In this document: one piece after another, positions 42,574-50,241 of the stretch | Numbering within the stretch: the first letter of the stretch is position 1 | Layout: every line of letters begins with the position of its first letter | Origin: Halanaeroarchaeum sp. HSR-CO | Lineage (GTDB): Archaea > Halobacteriota > Halobacteria > Halobacteriales > Halobacteriaceae | Length of the DNA stretch: 64,000 nucleotides | NCBI RefSeq assembly: GCF_024972755.1 | Contig: NZ_CP087724.1 | Location: 62,001 to 126,000, forward strand | Reading direction: 5' to 3' | Notes under the pieces: model-generated | Databases searched by the model: none | What the model saw: the letters and a program-made list of their open reading frames with translations, nothing else | What the model was told of the DNA's origin: nothing | Position numbers and translations under genes: made by a program

Positions 42574-44908
42574 CGCCTCCGAATCCGCCGACGACTTCGG
42601 ACTGACTCGTCGGACGCTGCTGAAAGCTGGTGGGGCGAGTGCCGGGGCGGCAGCTCTCGGTGGCTGTCTGTCCTCTCCCGGCCAGACCGATAGCTCGGCT
42701 GGGGGCACGGCGAAAGCCTACGGGAACTGCTGGCAGTGTCACAAACTCTGTGGCATGGAGGTCACCCTGGAGAACGATGGCGACGAACAGGTCGCCACCG
42801 AAATCCACGGGATCGACGGCCATCCCAGGGGGAGTGCTGGTGAGGGGACGAAAGGGACACTGTGTCCAAAAGGACTCTCACAGCTCGAGAAGGCCTACTC
42901 TCCGAAGCGCATCAAACAGCCATACGTGCGCAAGGACGGCGAGCTCGAGGCCGTCGAGTGGGAGGAGGCCTTCCAGTACGCCGCCGACCGACTTGCGGAA
43001 TTCAAGGCCGAACACGGTGCGGAGAGTCTGATCGAATTCCACGGCTGGGGAACGACCGGGACCTTCTCTACTCTCTTCGGGAACCTCTATGGATGTCCGA
43101 ACTCTGTCCCCCACCCCACTCCGACCTGTTTCGGCTCGATGGCGGTTACTGGCACGCTCATGGGGCTCGGCGGTGGCAACATCCGGTGGGTCGATTACCC
43201 CAACACCAAATACGTTCTCGTCTGGGGTCGGGACCCGCTAGACACCTTCGCCGGCCAGTGGGAAGCCAAACAGCTTCTCCAGGCCAAAGAACGCGGTGCG
43301 ACGATCGTGACGATCGATCCGGTGTACACGGAGACCGCGAAGAAATCCGATAAGTGGCTCCCGATCAAGCCCCGGACCGACGGCGCACTGGCGCTGGCAA
43401 TCGCGAACGTGATCATCGAAGAGGAGCTTTACGACGAGGAATTCGTCGAGAATTACACCCACGGCTTCGACGCCTACCGGGACGCCGTCGAAGGCAAGAC
43501 GCCCGAGTGGGCCGCGGAGAAGACGGGCCTCGACGCCGAGGACATTCGCGACATCGCGCTCGGCTTCGGCCGCGCGGCGCCGAACGCGGGGATCACCTCC
43601 TGGACCGGCCTCGGACAGAGCGCCGACCACCAGAAGGGTGCCCAGAACCTCGTGGCACTGACGGGTCTCGTCGGCAACATCGACCGGCCGGGCGGGCAGC
43701 GCTGGTTCGCGAGCGCTAGTCTCTCGAACCCCTTCAAGGTCGGCTGTGAGGCCGAACTGCCGGACAACGCTGCGGAGAACCGGTGTTACCTGACCGATCC
43801 CGACGCCGGGTACGCCTCGCTGACCAAAAAGCCGGTCCAGAACAACGTCCCGCGGATGGTCGAGGATGGCGTTATCAACGGGATGGTCTACTACTATCGG
43901 AATCCGGTCACCGACGGGGCTACCCAGGAGTGGCTCGGCACCGAAGAGAAGACGGGTGCGCTCGAGGAGATGGACCTCGTTATTGGCATCGACGCCTTCT
44001 GGAGTGAGACGACTCGGAACGCCGACGTGGTCTTCCCGGAGTCGTCACAGCTGGAGAAACCGATGCTCGGCTCTGGCGGGTACGGTGCCTATAACACCAA
44101 GACCTGGGTGACCGGCTCCGGAGCCGCGATCGATCCACAGTGGAACACCAAACCCGGCTTCGACATCATCCAGGGCCTCGGCCGAGCGATGGGGTACGAC
44201 GAGTTCTTCGTCTGGGACGACAAGGAGCAGTACATCAACGACCAGCTCTCCGAGATCGACCTCACACTGGAGGAGCTCGAAGCCGAGGACACTTACGTTC
44301 TCACCGGAGACTTCGGTTACGAGAAGTGGAAAGACGGCGGCTTCGCCCAGGGCGCCGACACGTTCTGGTTCGACCTCGACAAGAAGCTCACCGGTGCCTA
44401 CGAGAAACTGAGCGAACAGGTTGGCGCCGAGATCGGGACCGGTCCCCAGTGGGTGCCCCCTGGAACGATCAGCGACGAACTCACCGAGGAGTACCCCCTC
44501 GAGATGCTCGACGCGCGAACCGTCGAGTTCTCTCACGGCGGCGATCAGGCCCTGTCGAAGCCCCTCGAACAGCTCGCCGAAACCTTCGATCTCGAACACG
44601 AGGATTACCGCGGCAACTACCTCGTGATGCACACCGACGACGCCGCCGAGCGTGACATCGAGAACGGCGATATGGTCACGATCAGTTCCTCGCACGGTGA
44701 GGCGGAGCTGATGGCCTTCGTGACGGAAGGGATCCGTCCCGGCGCCGTCAGCGTCGAACCCTACGGGTTCGGCCGCGGCTCGATACAGCCCGACGAGGAG
44801 GGCGCGAACAACATGATACTGAACAGGCCAGATCAGATCGATCCGATCTCCGGCGAAATCGACAGGCACATCGCTATCTCGGTGACTCCCGCCGGGGGTG
44901 AGCACTGA
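42566..44908 (+). CDS. Molybdopterin-dependent oxidoreductase catalytic subunit (polysulfide/thiosulfate reductase type)
   Basis: 780 residues. A Tat signal (LTRRTLLKAGGAS ending AAALGGC) directs the folded enzyme outside; the GGC also forms a lipobox. The 4Fe-4S site is CWQCHKLC plus LCPKG. The metal ligand is probably the Cys in TPTCFGSMA near residue 190, which points to the PsrA/PhsA/TtrA/ArrA branch and away from the Ser-ligated DMSO reductases. VLVWGRDPLDTF and EFSHGGDQ segments bind the two pterin guanine dinucleotides, and GYGAYNTKTWVTG is near the active site. It probably reduces a sulfur compound such as polysulfide, thiosulfate or tetrathionate. Genes for the Fe-S and membrane subunits follow directly. 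Confidence 0.92.
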   Translation: MSDASESADDFGLTRRTLLKAGGASAGAAALGGCLSSPGQTDSSAGGTAKAYGNCWQCHKLCGMEVTLENDGDEQVATEIHGIDGHPRGSAGEGTKGTLCPKGLSQLEKAYSPKRIKQPYVRKDGELEAVEWEEAFQYAADRLAEFKAEHGAESLIEFHGWGTTGTFSTLFGNLYGCPNSVPHPTPTCFGSMAVTGTLMGLGGGNIRWVDYPNTKYVLVWGRDPLDTFAGQWEAKQLLQAKERGATIVTIDPVYTETAKKSDKWLPIKPRTDGALALAIANVIIEEELYDEEFVENYTHGFDAYRDAVEGKTPEWAAEKTGLDAEDIRDIALGFGRAAPNAGITSWTGLGQSADHQKGAQNLVALTGLVGNIDRPGGQRWFASASLSNPFKVGCEAELPDNAAENRCYLTDPDAGYASLTKKPVQNNVPRMVEDGVINGMVYYYRNPVTDGATQEWLGTEEKTGALEEMDLVIGIDAFWSETTRNADVVFPESSQLEKPMLGSGGYGAYNTKTWVTGSGAAIDPQWNTKPGFDIIQGLGRAMGYDEFFVWDDKEQYINDQLSEIDLTLEELEAEDTYVLTGDFGYEKWKDGGFAQGADTFWFDLDKKLTGAYEKLSEQVGAEIGTGPQWVPPGTISDELTEEYPLEMLDARTVEFSHGGDQALSKPLEQLAETFDLEHEDYRGNYLVMHTDDAAERDIENGDMVTISSSHGEAELMAFVTEGIRPGAVSVEPYGFGRGSIQPDEEGANNMILNRPDQIDPISGEIDRHIAISVTPAGGEH

Positions 44909-45537
44909 TGGGCGAGCAGTGGGGCTTTTACTTCGATACCAACAAGTGCATGGGCTGTTCGGCCTGTGCGATCGCCTGCAAGAACCGTCACGGGACGGAG
45001 GCCGGTGGCGTCGACTGGCGCCGCGTCGAGACGGTGTCCTCGGGCGAGTTTCCCGATTACAACGAGGAGAACGTCTCGCTCTCGTGTATGCACTGTGCGG
45101 ACGCACCCTGCGAGAAGGTCTGTCCGACCAACGCCATCCAGAAACGCGAGTCCGACGGCATCGTGACCATCGACCGCGAGAAATGTATCGGTTGCAAGTA
45201 CTGCGGGTGGGCCTGCCCGTACGGCGCTCCCCAGTACGGCGACGACGGCCTGATGCAGAAGTGCAACCTCTGTCTGGACAAGGGCCCCGGCAGCGGCGCG
45301 GATGCGACCTCCAAGAACGAACAGAGCGACCCCCTTGAGCCGGCCTGTGCCGACGAGTGTGTGGGCGACGCCCTCCACGCCGGCCCGATCAGCGAACTGA
45401 TGGAACTGGCCTCGCAGGCCGCCGCCGACCGATACGGCAACGATCGGACCTCCGTGATCGTCGAACCGCCGCGGGACGACGCGAGCGCCGAGCAGGCGGC
45501 CAACAGCGTTATCACGCCGTTCAACGCAGGGGACTGA
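44908..45537 (+). CDS. Four-cluster ferredoxin subunit of the oxidoreductase (PsrB/PhsB-like)
   Basis: 209 residues with four Cys clusters in the DmsB/PsrB order. Binding motifs are CMGCSACAIAC near residue 14, CMHCADAPCEKVCP near 60, CIGCKYCGWACP near 91, and CNLC with CADEC further on. It transfers electrons between the membrane subunit and the catalytic subunit and has no signal of its own, as expected for export with the Tat partner. Its ATG overlaps the catalytic subunit stop by one base (TGATG). The Asp/Ala-rich tail after about residue 180 is low in complexity. Confidence 0.93.
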   Translation: MGEQWGFYFDTNKCMGCSACAIACKNRHGTEAGGVDWRRVETVSSGEFPDYNEENVSLSCMHCADAPCEKVCPTNAIQKRESDGIVTIDREKCIGCKYCGWACPYGAPQYGDDGLMQKCNLCLDKGPGSGADATSKNEQSDPLEPACADECVGDALHAGPISELMELASQAAADRYGNDRTSVIVEPPRDDASAEQAANSVITPFNAGD

Positions 45538-45540
45538 GCC

Positions 45541-46686
45541 ATGAGTGCGATACCAGGCGGCACGGAGTGGCTGTGGTTGGAGTCGCCTCACTGGGCGGAG
45601 TTCATCGCGATGTACCTGTTCCTGGGCGGGGTGAGCGGCGGCGCCTACGTCACCTCGGCGTGGGCGAGTTTCATGAAGAGCCTGATGGACGCGGACAACT
45701 GGCTGGGCCGGATCCTGCTGGCGCGTACCGACGACCCGGCACACCGGTTCGCGTGTACGGAGACCTCGCGGTGGGGATCGCTGATCGGCGTGCTGGGCAT
45801 CGCGGTGGGTGGCATCGCCTTGCTCTCCCACCTGGGCGCGCCGCTACGAGCGTTGACTTTCCCGGTGTTGTTCACGAACTTCGGTTCGTGGCTGGTGATC
45901 GGGACGTGGGTAATCGTGCTGTTCGCGATCTGGGCGGTCTTCGAGACCCTGTGGTTGCACTTCGGGGCGGACCTGGACGAGCAGTCCGGCCTGAGCCTGT
46001 TCCCACGGAAGATCCTGCAGTGGATCGACGGGGTAATGCCGTGGCGTACGGAGCGGGGCATCACGTGGCTGTTAGACAGGATCGCGGACGTGACCCGACC
46101 GCCAGGAAAGCTGTGGGGCGCGTTGCGAATCGTCGGCGGCGTGCTGTCGCTGACGTTGATCGGATACACGGCGATGCTGTTGAGCGACGTCACGGTCGTG
46201 CAGTTCTGGACGCGGCCGTACCTGCCGGTGATCTTCCTGTTGAGCGGCGTCTCGACGGGGATCTCGGCGGCGCTGCTGGGAACGGTCCTGAGCGGCGGGG
46301 CGCTCTCGCGTGTGAACCACCGGTTCTGTCTGACCGACGACGCGATCATCGTCGCGGAGCTGGTGGCGATCGGGCTGCTGTTGTCGTTCCTGGCGAACAC
46401 GCCGAACATGGGTTCGCAGGCGAGTCTGACGGCGCTGTTCGACAGCTACCAGCTGCTGTTCGTGGGCGGGGTGTTGGTGTTCGGAACGGTCGTGCCGGTG
46501 ATCCTGTCGCTGACGGTGACGGTGTTACATCAGTTCACGAGCTTCGAGGAGCGGCCGTGGGGCGAGGAGCTGCTGACGGGCGGGTACGCGGCGAAGTACG
46601 CGCTGGTGCTGGTCGGCGGGTTCCTGTTGCGCTACGTGGTGTTGATGGCAGCCGTCAAGAGCCCCCTGGTCGTCCCCGGACTCTAA
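45541..46686 (+). CDS. NrfD/PsrC-type membrane subunit
   Basis: 381 residues with about eight membrane helices. It starts with FIAMYLFLGGVSGGAYVTSA, the NrfD-family first helix. Later segments WGSLIGVLGIAVGGIALL and VIFLLSGVSTGISAALLG fit the quinone-linked subunit of Psr/Phs enzymes. It should oxidise menaquinol and feed electrons to the Fe-S subunit. Leu is coded almost only by CTG and TTG with virtually no CTC, which is the preferred codon elsewhere in the window, so this gene may have a different history from its partners. It begins three bases after the previous stop. Confidence 0.92.
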   Translation: MSAIPGGTEWLWLESPHWAEFIAMYLFLGGVSGGAYVTSAWASFMKSLMDADNWLGRILLARTDDPAHRFACTETSRWGSLIGVLGIAVGGIALLSHLGAPLRALTFPVLFTNFGSWLVIGTWVIVLFAIWAVFETLWLHFGADLDEQSGLSLFPRKILQWIDGVMPWRTERGITWLLDRIADVTRPPGKLWGALRIVGGVLSLTLIGYTAMLLSDVTVVQFWTRPYLPVIFLLSGVSTGISAALLGTVLSGGALSRVNHRFCLTDDAIIVAELVAIGLLLSFLANTPNMGSQASLTALFDSYQLLFVGGVLVFGTVVPVILSLTVTVLHQFTSFEERPWGEELLTGGYAAKYALVLVGGFLLRYVVLMAAVKSPLVVPGL

Positions 46687-46698
46687 CGGAACGTCACC

Positions 46699-46947
46699 AT
46701 GTCTACATCCCAGGCACACGACCGGGGCGTTTCCCGACCACCCGCACGGACGACGAACCGGGCTTCGGGGATCGTCGTCACCACACACTCCCATCGCCAT
46801 CCCGACGCCACGATCGAGGGGGCCTTTGGCGACGAATTCCCACAGCCCGCCGCTCGCGGAACGGGTAAGTCCTCCGGCGGGACTGCCATCGACAACCACT
46901 CAACGGTCGAATCGATGGCCAGCTGGTGTCGGTCGTGGGGTGGGTGA
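46699..46947 (+). CDS. Doubtful small ORF after the membrane subunit
   Basis: 82 residues starting 12 bases after the NrfD-type gene and ending four bases before a possible GTG start of the regulator. It reads MSTSQAHDRGVSRPPARTTN with His/Ser/Arg/Gly-rich composition, no motif and little of the acidity seen in neighbours. Position and spacing look like an operon member, but composition argues against it. I list it as a weak candidate only. Confidence 0.3.
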   Translation: MSTSQAHDRGVSRPPARTTNRASGIVVTTHSHRHPDATIEGAFGDEFPQPAARGTGKSSGGTAIDNHSTVESMASWCRSWGG

Positions 46948-46981
46948 TCGCGTGCCGGAACGCGAGTCCCCGTCGACGGTC

Positions 46982-47542
46982 ATGGTCACCTACCGGGTGA
47001 CGCCGCCGGAGCGCTGTCCCGTCAGGCGGCTCGGGTCGGCCGTAACGGACGTCTCAGTCGTTCGGAACGATACCTCGATCAGCTGCGACGTCGTCTACAG
47101 CGACGGCGAGGGGACGGCTGTCGAACGCGTCGACCACTCGGCCGATCGGCGCTGTCCCTGTTCGGTCGTCTTCGAGGCGGACGCGATCCCGCACGTGTCC
47201 CCGGCGGACTCGGCGCTGTCGATCACGGCCTACGTCGCGGATTTCGACACCGGTGATCTGATCGCTGACCGACTGCGCGAGGTCGCCCCCTCTGTCGAAC
47301 TCGTCTCGGCGGACCTCGTCGATGAGGTCGGGGTCCCGAGCGCGCGAATCGACTTCCAGGCACTCACATCGAAACAACTTGGCGCGCTCGCGACCGCCGT
47401 CGAACACGGCTACTACCAGACGCCGAGCGAGACGACGATCGAGGAGATGGCGGCCGACACGGACGTCTCGAGCTCGGCGTTCGCGACGAGACTGCGCAAC
47501 GCTGAGGAGGCGATCGCGGACCAGCTATTCGACTTCCTGTAG
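46982..47542 (+). CDS. HTH-10 (bacterio-opsin activator-like) transcriptional regulator
   Basis: 186 residues from the ATG; an in-frame GTG at 46952 would add ten. The N-terminal part carries Cys residues (PPERCPVRRLG, RRCPCSVVFE) and strand patterns of a ligand or redox-sensing domain. The C-terminal HTH-10 domain is clear: DFQALTSKQLGALATAVEHG followed by YYQTPSETTIEEMAADTDVS and ATRLRNAEEAI. The Halobacterium dms operon has an HTH-10 regulator (DmsR), so this is the probable activator of the adjacent reductase. Its end overlaps the convergent regulator gene by 18 bases. Confidence 0.88.
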   Translation: MVTYRVTPPERCPVRRLGSAVTDVSVVRNDTSISCDVVYSDGEGTAVERVDHSADRRCPCSVVFEADAIPHVSPADSALSITAYVADFDTGDLIADRLREVAPSVELVSADLVDEVGVPSARIDFQALTSKQLGALATAVEHGYYQTPSETTIEEMAADTDVSSSAFATRLRNAEEAIADQLFDFL

Positions 47543-47938
47543 GCGTCGTGCGGTGGCCTCGGCGTCCTCCGGGGCCTTTACGAACGCTCGTTGCTCGATG
47601 GCCATCTCACAGAGTTCGTACCGGCGCTCGACCCACTCCTCGAGCGCGTCGGCGACCGCCTCCGGGTCGGCGGCCACGTATCCCGACCGCAACTGTTTCT
47701 TCCGGTAGATGGCCCGTTCGACGATCAGTCCGCGGCTCTGGAGAGTGTCGAGGTACCGGTACGCGGACGAGGACGAACACCCAAGCTGCTCGACGACGTC
47801 GTCCGGGATGATGGGGTCGTCGAGGGTGACCATCCACTCGTAGAGGTCGGCCTCCTCGCCGGAGAGGTCGAAGACCGTCTCGAGGAGGTGCTGAGGGGAC
47901 ATCGGCGGGTGTCCGAAGGTCCGGATCGATGGCTCCAT
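47525..47938 (-). CDS. Winged-helix regulator, TrmB/MarR-like
   Basis: 137 residues from the ATG at 47938. The fold is a winged helix: HLLETVFDLSGEEADLYEWM, DDVVEQLGCSSSSAYRYLDT (recognition helix), LQSRGLIVERAIYRKKQL (wing). A C-terminal helix (ALEEWVERRYELCEMAIEQR) probably dimerises. It resembles haloarchaeal TrmB-like regulators. It is convergent with the HTH-10 gene and may control the reductase operon or act as its antagonist; the link is inferred from position only. An AAATAATAACC box lies about 38 bases before the ATG. A further in-frame ATG at 47902 is an alternative start. Confidence 0.82.
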   Translation of the reverse strand: MEPSIRTFGHPPMSPQHLLETVFDLSGEEADLYEWMVTLDDPIIPDDVVEQLGCSSSSAYRYLDTLQSRGLIVERAIYRKKQLRSGYVAADPEAVADALEEWVERRYELCEMAIEQRAFVKAPEDAEATARRLQEVE

Positions 47939-48338
47939 ACGCGGGTGTACGTACCGGGGCCTTTTCGTGGTTATTATTTCGATATTGCGTGTTAACAACT
48001 AATAAAAATATGTCTGGACTGTTCGTGATAGACCGGCCGATCGAGGAGACCCATCACCTCGAGATCGGTTTCCGTCCGACTGCATCCGGTCGTTGGACCA
48101 GCGAGACCGGGGCAAGAAGTGGTGACGTTCCAGCCCCGACGGTAGCTGCCACGTCGCGCCGACGTAGCACTCACCGGCCGTCTTCTCGGCCCCACACGGG
48201 GCACATGAACGTCTTTCGGGAATCGGTAAATACGTTCACGCCGTTCCCATCGCCGTGACACGACTGTACAAATCTCGGTCGGAATAGACCGGTACTGGAT
48301 CAGTCGGGGTGGACCGGGCCTGGATCGGTGACGGCCAC
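47939..48338. other. Intergenic region with a promoter-like island
   Basis: 400 bases. The left part is AT-rich (GTTAACAACTAATAAAAATATG near 47991-48012) and looks like a promoter on either strand. A short plus frame from about 48010 (MSGLFVIDRPIEETHHLEIG) decays into Arg/Ser-rich sequence with no family, so I do not call it a gene. The right part shows nothing. Confidence 0.45.
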
Positions 48339-48686
48339 TCAGAACGGGGGCGTCGCGTCGGTGTCCCCGCTTTCGTCGAGGCCGCCGGACCAGTGTTGTT
48401 CTTCCATCTCGAAGAAAGCCGTCCGTTGTTCGTCGGTCATCTCGACGAACTCCACGGTGAGGTCACCGCCGGTCTCCGCGACGGCCGATGCGAGTCGATC
48501 TCGGAGGATCTCTTTGACCGCCTGAGGGATCCCTAGCATCGGTATCGCGACGTCGATTCTCACCTCGCTCCCCTCGACGGTGATCGCATCGATCATCCCG
48601 AGATCGACGAGGGTCGCGTCGATCTCCGGGTGTGTTACGTCACCGATCGCCGCCTCGACGTCCGCCGTCGCTATCGAATCAGTCAT
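48339..48686 (-). CDS. DUF59/MIP18-type metal-sulfur cluster assembly factor-like protein
   Basis: 115 residues. The family pattern is VEAAIGDVTHPEIDATLVDL then MIDAITVEGSEVRIDVAIPM and LGIPQAVKEILRDRLASAV. The usual Cys of the loop (..T.p.Cp) is missing; the position reads IPMLGIPQ. It may thus act in Fe-S delivery without that ligand or have another role, as in PaaD-like proteins. A unique C-terminal tail (ERTAFFEMEEQHWSGGL) follows. A 14-base operator identical at 13 positions to the one at feoA lies about 20 bases upstream, so it is probably controlled by the same iron-type regulator. Confidence 0.75.
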   Translation of the reverse strand: MTDSIATADVEAAIGDVTHPEIDATLVDLGMIDAITVEGSEVRIDVAIPMLGIPQAVKEILRDRLASAVAETGGDLTVEFVEMTDEQRTAFFEMEEQHWSGGLDESGDTDATPPF

Positions 48687-48705
48687 CGCCACATCGAGAT
48701 TAGTT

Positions 48706-48719
48706 TCAGGCCCACCTAA
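48706..48719 (-). promoter_or_regulatory. DtxR/SirR-type operator upstream of the DUF59 gene
   Basis: On the minus strand it reads TTAGG-TGGG-CCTGA, differing at one base from TTAGG-TGGG-CCTAA at feoA, including an identical spacer. It lies 20 bases before the DUF59 start and about 96 bases before the divergent RecA-like gene. Confidence 0.6.
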
Positions 48720-48814
48720 AGCCTACGGATTCGGCCGCCTCGCACGGCTCAGGCAGGTGATTTTTGGTCCAACGAATAGCAAGGTTCATTGGCGTCACGA
48801 CTCCACGTTTCGAT

Positions 48815-49576
48815 ATGGCACCTCGAACGTTCCGTCCCGAACAGGACTGGATGCGATCCGTGCTCCCGGAGGGGATTGCCGTCGGCGAGACCACGCTCAT
48901 CTCCGGGCCCGGTGGGTCGGGCAAACCGCTCATCGGGTTCTCGGTGGTCGACTCGTGGCTCGCGGCCGGCGGGTCGGTCGTCGTCCTGTTGACCAATTCG
49001 GGCAAGGAGTTCGTCGTCGAGACGGTGCGGGCGCTCTACGACACCGACCTCGAGGCCCACGGCGACCGCGTGGTCTGGGTCGATTTCGACCCGGAGATGG
49101 CACCGACGGTCGAGGCCATGGACCGCTCCTCGGCGACCATCCGCGGAAATCTCGTGGCTCCCGACGTCTGGAATAGCGCCCTCGACGTGGCACTCGAGCG
49201 CGCCCCGGAGACCGACCTCGGGACGCTGGTCTTCGGATCGGCGCTCAACCTCTTCCTGTTCTCGCCCACGTACGGCGAGGCGATGGTCGACGAATTCGTC
49301 GATCTCGCGGGCACCAGCGGCGGACACACCACGCTCTTCTCGGTGAGCACGTCGGCGTTCGAGTCGGAAATCGCCGCGGTAGAGGCGGCCGCCGACACGG
49401 TCCTGTTGACCCGCATGGACGACATGACGTTGCACCTTCGTGGCGAGCGGTCGGACTCCGTCGAACTGCTCGAAGACGAGGTCACCGTGCCGTTCACCCC
49501 CGAGGACATCCGCCGGATCAAGTCCGTCGCCGAGGAGACTCGGGACACGATCATCCCGACGATCAAAGAACTGTAG
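48815..49576 (+). CDS. RecA/KaiC-like P-loop protein with altered Walker A
   Basis: 253 residues from the ATG at 48815. The fold is that of RAD55/KaiC-like ATPases: GIAVGETTLISGPGGSGKPL, VVVLLTNSGKEFVVETVRAL, the Walker B-like LGTLVFGSALNLFLF, and DTVLLTRMDDMTLHLRG. The Walker A ends GKP in place of GKT/S (residues 31-38), removing the Thr/Ser that coordinates magnesium, so it may bind but not hydrolyse nucleotide. I recall this type as the protein called HTR-like in other haloarchaea, next to sirR, as here. It ends two bases before the convergent sirR-like stop. A signalling or regulatory role is possible. Confidence 0.75.
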   Translation: MAPRTFRPEQDWMRSVLPEGIAVGETTLISGPGGSGKPLIGFSVVDSWLAAGGSVVVLLTNSGKEFVVETVRALYDTDLEAHGDRVVWVDFDPEMAPTVEAMDRSSATIRGNLVAPDVWNSALDVALERAPETDLGTLVFGSALNLFLFSPTYGEAMVDEFVDLAGTSGGHTTLFSVSTSAFESEIAAVEAAADTVLLTRMDDMTLHLRGERSDSVELLEDEVTVPFTPEDIRRIKSVAEETRDTIIPTIKEL

Positions 49577-49577
49577 G

Positions 49578-50039
49578 TCAGGCGGTCGCCGGATCGCAGT
49601 CCGGGCAGTCGCCGGGCCAGACCCGATCGTCACACCGGTCTCGACAGGGGATGTCCACTCGATCGCTCATCGCGACGAGCACCGCCTTCGGGAGTTCGAA
49701 ACTCGCGCGATAGCTCTGAGTGTCCGTGAGATCGACCCCGAACTCCGTGGCGACGTACGTCTCGAAGACGCAGGTACGCCACTGGAGGTGGCGAGCGATG
49801 GCCTCGCCCTCATCGGTGAGCGAGATGCCGCCGTAGGGGCGGTGATTGGCGTACCCCGCCTCCTCCAGGTTCTCGAGCATCTGGGAGACACTCGGCGGGG
49901 TCACGTCGAGGGCGTCGCTGAGCCGACCCGGTCGGATCTCCGCCGACTCGTCGGGCGACTCGGTCAGGATCGTTCGCAGGTAGTTGCCCGCGTTGCGATT
50001 CGGGAGCGTGCTGGTCGAGCGCGTCTCGGTGGCTGTCAT
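49578..50039 (-). CDS. Divergent DtxR/SirR-type metal-dependent regulator
   Basis: 153 residues from the ATG at 50039. The N-terminal winged helix is NAGNYLRTILTESPDESAEI then RPGRLSDALDVTPPSVSQML and GGISLTDEGEAIA. The dimer/metal domain follows (HLQWRTCVFETYVATEFGVD). Where DtxR proteins usually have a His-Glu-x2-Cys-x2-Glu-His pattern this one reads YRASFELPKAV, so several standard ligands are absent. A Cys-rich tail (CRDRCDDRVWPGDCPDC) adds four Cys that could hold a metal instead. It is the natural candidate to bind the TTAGG-TGGG-CCTAA operators in this region. It is divergent from the ABC-transporter binding protein. Confidence 0.85.
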   Translation of the reverse strand: MTATETRSTSTLPNRNAGNYLRTILTESPDESAEIRPGRLSDALDVTPPSVSQMLENLEEAGYANHRPYGGISLTDEGEAIARHLQWRTCVFETYVATEFGVDLTDTQSYRASFELPKAVLVAMSDRVDIPCRDRCDDRVWPGDCPDCDPATA

Positions 50040-50241
50040 TGGTCTCGGCGGGTATCTGCTCGTCGTCGGGTCCGCGTTCCGGGGACCCGTCCATTCGACG
50101 ATTGGTGGCTCGGACCAATAGCCTTTTGGGAATGGACAACTGGCTGGCACGGCGGTGCCAGATACCGATATCGGTTACTATCATAGTTCTTTGCGGCCGA
50201 TACTCGTTACTTTCATTACGGCCGGCGGGGAATGGCGAGGT

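Noticed and set aside
48010-48258. Plus-strand frame starting MSGLFVIDRP
   Set aside because: A good promoter-like island precedes it, but the sequence turns Arg/Ser/Pro-rich after 25 residues and no family is visible.
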